Shown one piece after another: positions 62,024-64,000 of a DNA stretch of 64,000 nucleotides. Source of the DNA: Polaribacter sejongensis. Lineage in GTDB: Bacteria > Bacteroidota > Bacteroidia > Flavobacteriales > Flavobacteriaceae. The translations under genes were made by a program, and so were the position numbers. Position 1 is the stretch's first letter; each line of letters starts with the position of its first letter. The stretch covers positions 2,487,501 through 2,551,500 of the forward strand of contig NZ_CP150667.1 in assembly GCF_038024065.1 (NCBI RefSeq), given 5' to 3'. The notes under the pieces were generated by a model. That model saw only the letters and a program-made list of their open reading frames with translations, did not search any database and was not told the origin of the DNA.

Positions 62024-62887
62024 ATGAGACAACTTAAAATTGTAAAACAAGTAACCAATCGTGACGCCAAATCTTTAGAAAAATATTTTCAAGAAATTAG
62101 TAAAATTGGGTTAATTACTGCTGATGAAGAAGTAGAATTAGCTTTAGAAATAAAGAAAGGAAACAACAGAGCATTGGATAAACTTGTAAAAGCAAATTTA
62201 AGGTTTGTAGTTTCTGTTGCAAAACAATATCAAGGTCAGGGTTTAAAGCTATCTGACTTAATCAATGAAGGGAATTTAGGCCTTGTAAAAGCTGCAAAAC
62301 GTTTTGACGAAACAAGAGGTTTTAAATTTATCTCTTATGCTGTTTGGTGGATTCGTCAGGCAATTATGTCTGCTTTGGCAGAACAATCTCGTATAGTACG
62401 TTTGCCTTTAAATAAAATTGGTAGTATTAATAAAATACGAAAAATCTATGCTCGTTTAGAACAAGGAGAACAGCGTATGCCTACCAACAAAGAAATTGCA
62501 AAGCAGTTAGACATGACAGAGGATGAAGTTGAGCAATCTTTAAAAAATTCTGGTAGACATGTTTCTATGGATGCACCTTTTAAAGAAGGAGAAGATTCTA
62601 ACTTATACAACGTATTACAGTCTGACGAGTCTCCAAGACCCGATAAAGACTTAATGAGTCAATCTTTATCCATTGAAATAAACAGAGCTTTAGACACGCT
62701 TTCTAACAAGGAAGCTAAAGTGATAAAAATGTTTTACGGCATTAATCTTCCGAGTCCTTATAGTTTAACCGAAATTGGGGCAACTATTGATTTATCTAGA
62801 GAGAGAGTTCGCCAAGTAAAGCAAAAAGCAATTAGACGCTTACAACATCAATCTAAAACACATCTTTTAAAAACATATTTAGGGTAA
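62024..62887 (+). CDS. RpoD/SigA-type sigma-70 factor, diverged paralogue
   Basis: The 287-residue protein has the short Bacteroidota primary-sigma layout: region 1.2 ([20 protein letters not shown]), 2.1-2.4 ([60 protein letters not shown]), 3 ([17 protein letters not shown]) and 4.2 ([19 protein letters not shown]). The ATG at 62024 gives the usual start MRQLKI; the frame upstream is not needed. The C-terminal part ([36 protein letters not shown]) departs from the form I expect of the housekeeping factor, which suggests a group 2-like paralogue. An Hsp20 gene lies about 1 kb further on. Confidence 0.88.
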   Translation: MRQLKIVKQVTNRDAKSLEKYFQEISKIGLITADEEVELALEIKKGNNRALDKLVKANLRFVVSVAKQYQGQGLKLSDLINEGNLGLVKAAKRFDETRGFKFISYAVWWIRQAIMSALAEQSRIVRLPLNKIGSINKIRKIYARLEQGEQRMPTNKEIAKQLDMTEDEVEQSLKNSGRHVSMDAPFKEGEDSNLYNVLQSDESPRPDKDLMSQSLSIEINRALDTLSNKEAKVIKMFYGINLPSPYSLTEIGATIDLSRERVRQVKQKAIRRLQHQSKTHLLKTYLG

Positions 62888-62917
62888 ACCGTTTGTTTCC
62901 TTAATGAAATTACTTTT

Positions 62918-62949
62918 TAAAATCTCAAGCTTTTGCTTGGGATTTTTTT
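62918..62949 (+). terminator. Sigma factor gene terminator
   Basis: AAATCTCAAGC pairs with GCTTGGGATTT (one G-T pair) around TTTT and is followed by a run of T, about 31 bp after the stop. Confidence 0.85.
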
Positions 62950-63020
62950 GGTTTAAAAAACAGAACTTAGTCTGACGACTGATATAAATTGTGTGTAAAG
63001 CAAGAAGAATTCGACCTAAC

Positions 63021-63055
63021 AAAAAAAAAGACGAAAACCATTTAGTTTTCGTCTT
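63021..63055 (-). terminator. Terminator overlapping the 3' end of the lipoprotein gene
   Basis: On the minus strand AAGACGAAAA pairs with TTTTCGTCTT around an eight-base loop, followed by nine T (plus-strand A run 63021-63029). The stop codon TAA and the last three codons (Glu-Asp-Glu before Asn) lie inside the hairpin. Confidence 0.88.
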
Positions 63056-63542
63056 CAACTTCACCTTCAGGTTTGATAAGTTTCGACTGATATTTTTCTA
63101 AAAACTTCTTTTGTCTCGCAATCATTTGCTCTCTTAATTTATCAATATCCATAAAGTCATTTCCAAAATTACTTCCAAAGAAATCATCATTAAAGAATTG
63201 TTTACTAAAAAGTGAATCTTGAGAAAAAACATCTTCAAATCCTTGATTTTCAAATCCTGAATAATTTGAGAAAAAACGTGATTTAAAAGATTGCATCAAA
63301 CTATCTTTATCAGACATTGAGAGATTACCTAATTTATCATTTGAAGACCATGAATAAACACTATCATATCTAATTAAATTTCCGTTTTCATCAAATTCTT
63401 TATCAACTTTCCAAGTGCCTTTAGGCTCTTCAACTATATCCGTTTTATTATTTTCTTTTTCAACTTTTTTAGTTTCATTCGCTTGTCCTTTACAACTAAT
63501 ACTTAATAAGCAAACCATAAATAATAAAATATACTTATTCAT
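63042..63542 (-). CDS. Small lipoprotein of unknown function
   Basis: This 166-residue protein (start MNKYILLFMVCLLSISCKGQ; ATG at 63542 preferred over the GTG at 63545) has a lipobox at ISC (Cys17) and a charged linker. The central part is rich in Phe, Ser and Asp (SRFFSNYSGFENQGFEDVFS, FFNDDFFGSNFGNDFMD), followed by a basic helix (LREQMIARQKKFLEKYQSK). No family is recognised. Its place between the sigma paralogue and hsp20 may mean a role in envelope stress. Confidence 0.7.
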   Translation of the reverse strand: MNKYILLFMVCLLSISCKGQANETKKVEKENNKTDIVEEPKGTWKVDKEFDENGNLIRYDSVYSWSSNDKLGNLSMSDKDSLMQSFKSRFFSNYSGFENQGFEDVFSQDSLFSKQFFNDDFFGSNFGNDFMDIDKLREQMIARQKKFLEKYQSKLIKPEGEVEDEN

Positions 63543-63757
63543 CACTTTACATTTTATGTTAAACTTAATTTTGAATTTGTTCTAAATGTTTTGAACAAAC
63601 TACTAGTTTCTATCATTTTTAATCAATTTGTTTTTGAAATATATTTGATAACTTGCATTTTTGGTGAGGTAAATTTTCCTTTAACCGTTACCCATCCCCT
63701 GATTTAAAATTTCTTGGCATAACATTATAATTTTAAAGAATTAAACTTATTGTTAAG

Positions 63758-63783
63758 AGGATGCTGAAAAAAATCAGCATCCT
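63758..63783 (-). terminator. Perfect 10-bp hairpin after the Hsp20 gene
   Basis: AGGATGCTGA (63758-63767) and TCAGCATCCT (63774-63783) pair perfectly around six A. It is 35 bp beyond the Hsp20 stop on the minus strand. No strong T tract follows on that strand (CTTAACAAT). The rest of 63543-63757 shows nothing coding. Confidence 0.65.
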
Positions 63784-63817
63784 TCTTAATACTTTGCTCT
63801 AAAATTTAGTGAAACAA

Positions 63818-64000
63818 TTATGAAATATTAATGCTTCTGGCAGGCTTTTGTTTAGCCTCTTCTTTTTTTGGTAAAAGAATATTTAAAATACCATTATCAT
63901 AATTTGCATTAATCTTTTCATCGTTTACACTTTCCGGTAAATTAAAGGTTCTCTTGAACGAAGAATAACCAAATTCTCTACGAGTATAATTTTCTTCCTT
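63818..64000 (-). CDS. Hsp20/alpha-crystallin small heat-shock protein, C-terminal part (runs off the window)
   Basis: The 60 visible residues read EFGYSSFKRTFNLPESVN, then INANYDNGILNILLPKKEEA and the end KPARSINIS. The stretch YDNGILNILLPKK is the conserved A-x-x-x-N-G-V-L-x-I-x-x-P core of the alpha-crystallin domain, and S-I-N-I is the C-terminal I-x-I-type anchor. Small heat-shock proteins hold unfolding proteins as ATP-independent chaperones. Confidence 0.93.
   Translation of the reverse strand, partial: KEENYTRREFGYSSFKRTFNLPESVNDEKINANYDNGILNILLPKKEEAKQKPARSINIS

Noticed and set aside
1..64000. tRNA or rRNA genes, prophage, toxin-antitoxin or restriction systems
   Set aside because: Reading the spacers and gene products on both strands showed no tRNA-like T-arm signatures, rRNA sequence, transposase, integrase or known defence gene.

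Overview
The window looks like chromosomal DNA of a marine member of the Flavobacteriaceae, most like Polaribacter or a close relative. The evidence is the low G+C content, SusC/SusD pairs, type IX secretion (T9SS) C-terminal domains, promoters with the Bacteroidota TAnnTTTG box, almost no Shine-Dalgarno sequences, a flavobacterial-type GGGP synthase, PEP carboxylase and the short Bacteroidota form of the primary-type sigma factor. No rRNA, tRNA, CRISPR array, prophage or intact insertion sequence is visible. The genus is inferred from gene content only.

Layout. Positions 1-7.3 kb: the start of greA, a Rieske-like lipoprotein with an altered ligand, purK-purE, a LamG/T9SS surface protein and an M3 peptidase. 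Positions 7.4-25.5 kb: a large locus I read as a peptidoglycan / N-acetylmuramic acid utilisation system. On the minus strand it holds SusC, SusD, a small lipoprotein, a secreted PGRP-type amidase, a sodium-solute symporter (MurT-like), MurQ, a NagX/HGSNAT-like membrane protein, a NagZ-like GH3, a GH18 and a NamZ-type exo-muramidase (DUF1343). Divergently on the plus strand are a DeoR regulator and a GHL10 (DigH/YngK-like) lipoprotein. The 376-bp divergent region has two readable promoters and a perfect 13-bp inverted repeat that is a good operator candidate. The enzymes would strip peptides, cut glycan strands, release GlcNAc and MurNAc outside the cytoplasm, import MurNAc and convert MurNAc-6-P to GlcNAc-6-P. 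A MurNAc kinase is not in the window.

Positions 25.6-47.8 kb: mostly housekeeping genes. They are a GT4 glycosyltransferase, lpd, DUF4230, a two-part PagL-like outer-membrane protein, pabB, a serine beta-lactamase-fold hydrolase, two small genes (one with a pseudopilin-like tail), tilS, a TlpA-like lipoprotein, ppc, a ComM/YifB ATPase, an EamA transporter, a secreted nuclease, ahcY, a phosphopantetheinyl transferase, DUF983, an AraC regulator and a GGGP synthase. Positions 48.2-56.6 kb: a second SusC/SusD pair with a periplasmic nucleoside hydrolase and an MtnK-like kinase on the minus strand. It converges on pnuC, a NadR-type kinase and arfB on the plus strand, and may be a nucleoside or NAD-precursor salvage locus.

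Positions 56.7-64 kb: a DUF2064 protein, a second TlpA-like lipoprotein, a structured RNA candidate, a TPP riboswitch in front of a TonB receptor (thiamin uptake), a small protein, a sigma-70 paralogue, a lipoprotein and the end of an Hsp20 gene. Intergenic regions carry families of small palindromic repeats. Several stop codons lie inside intrinsic terminator stems.
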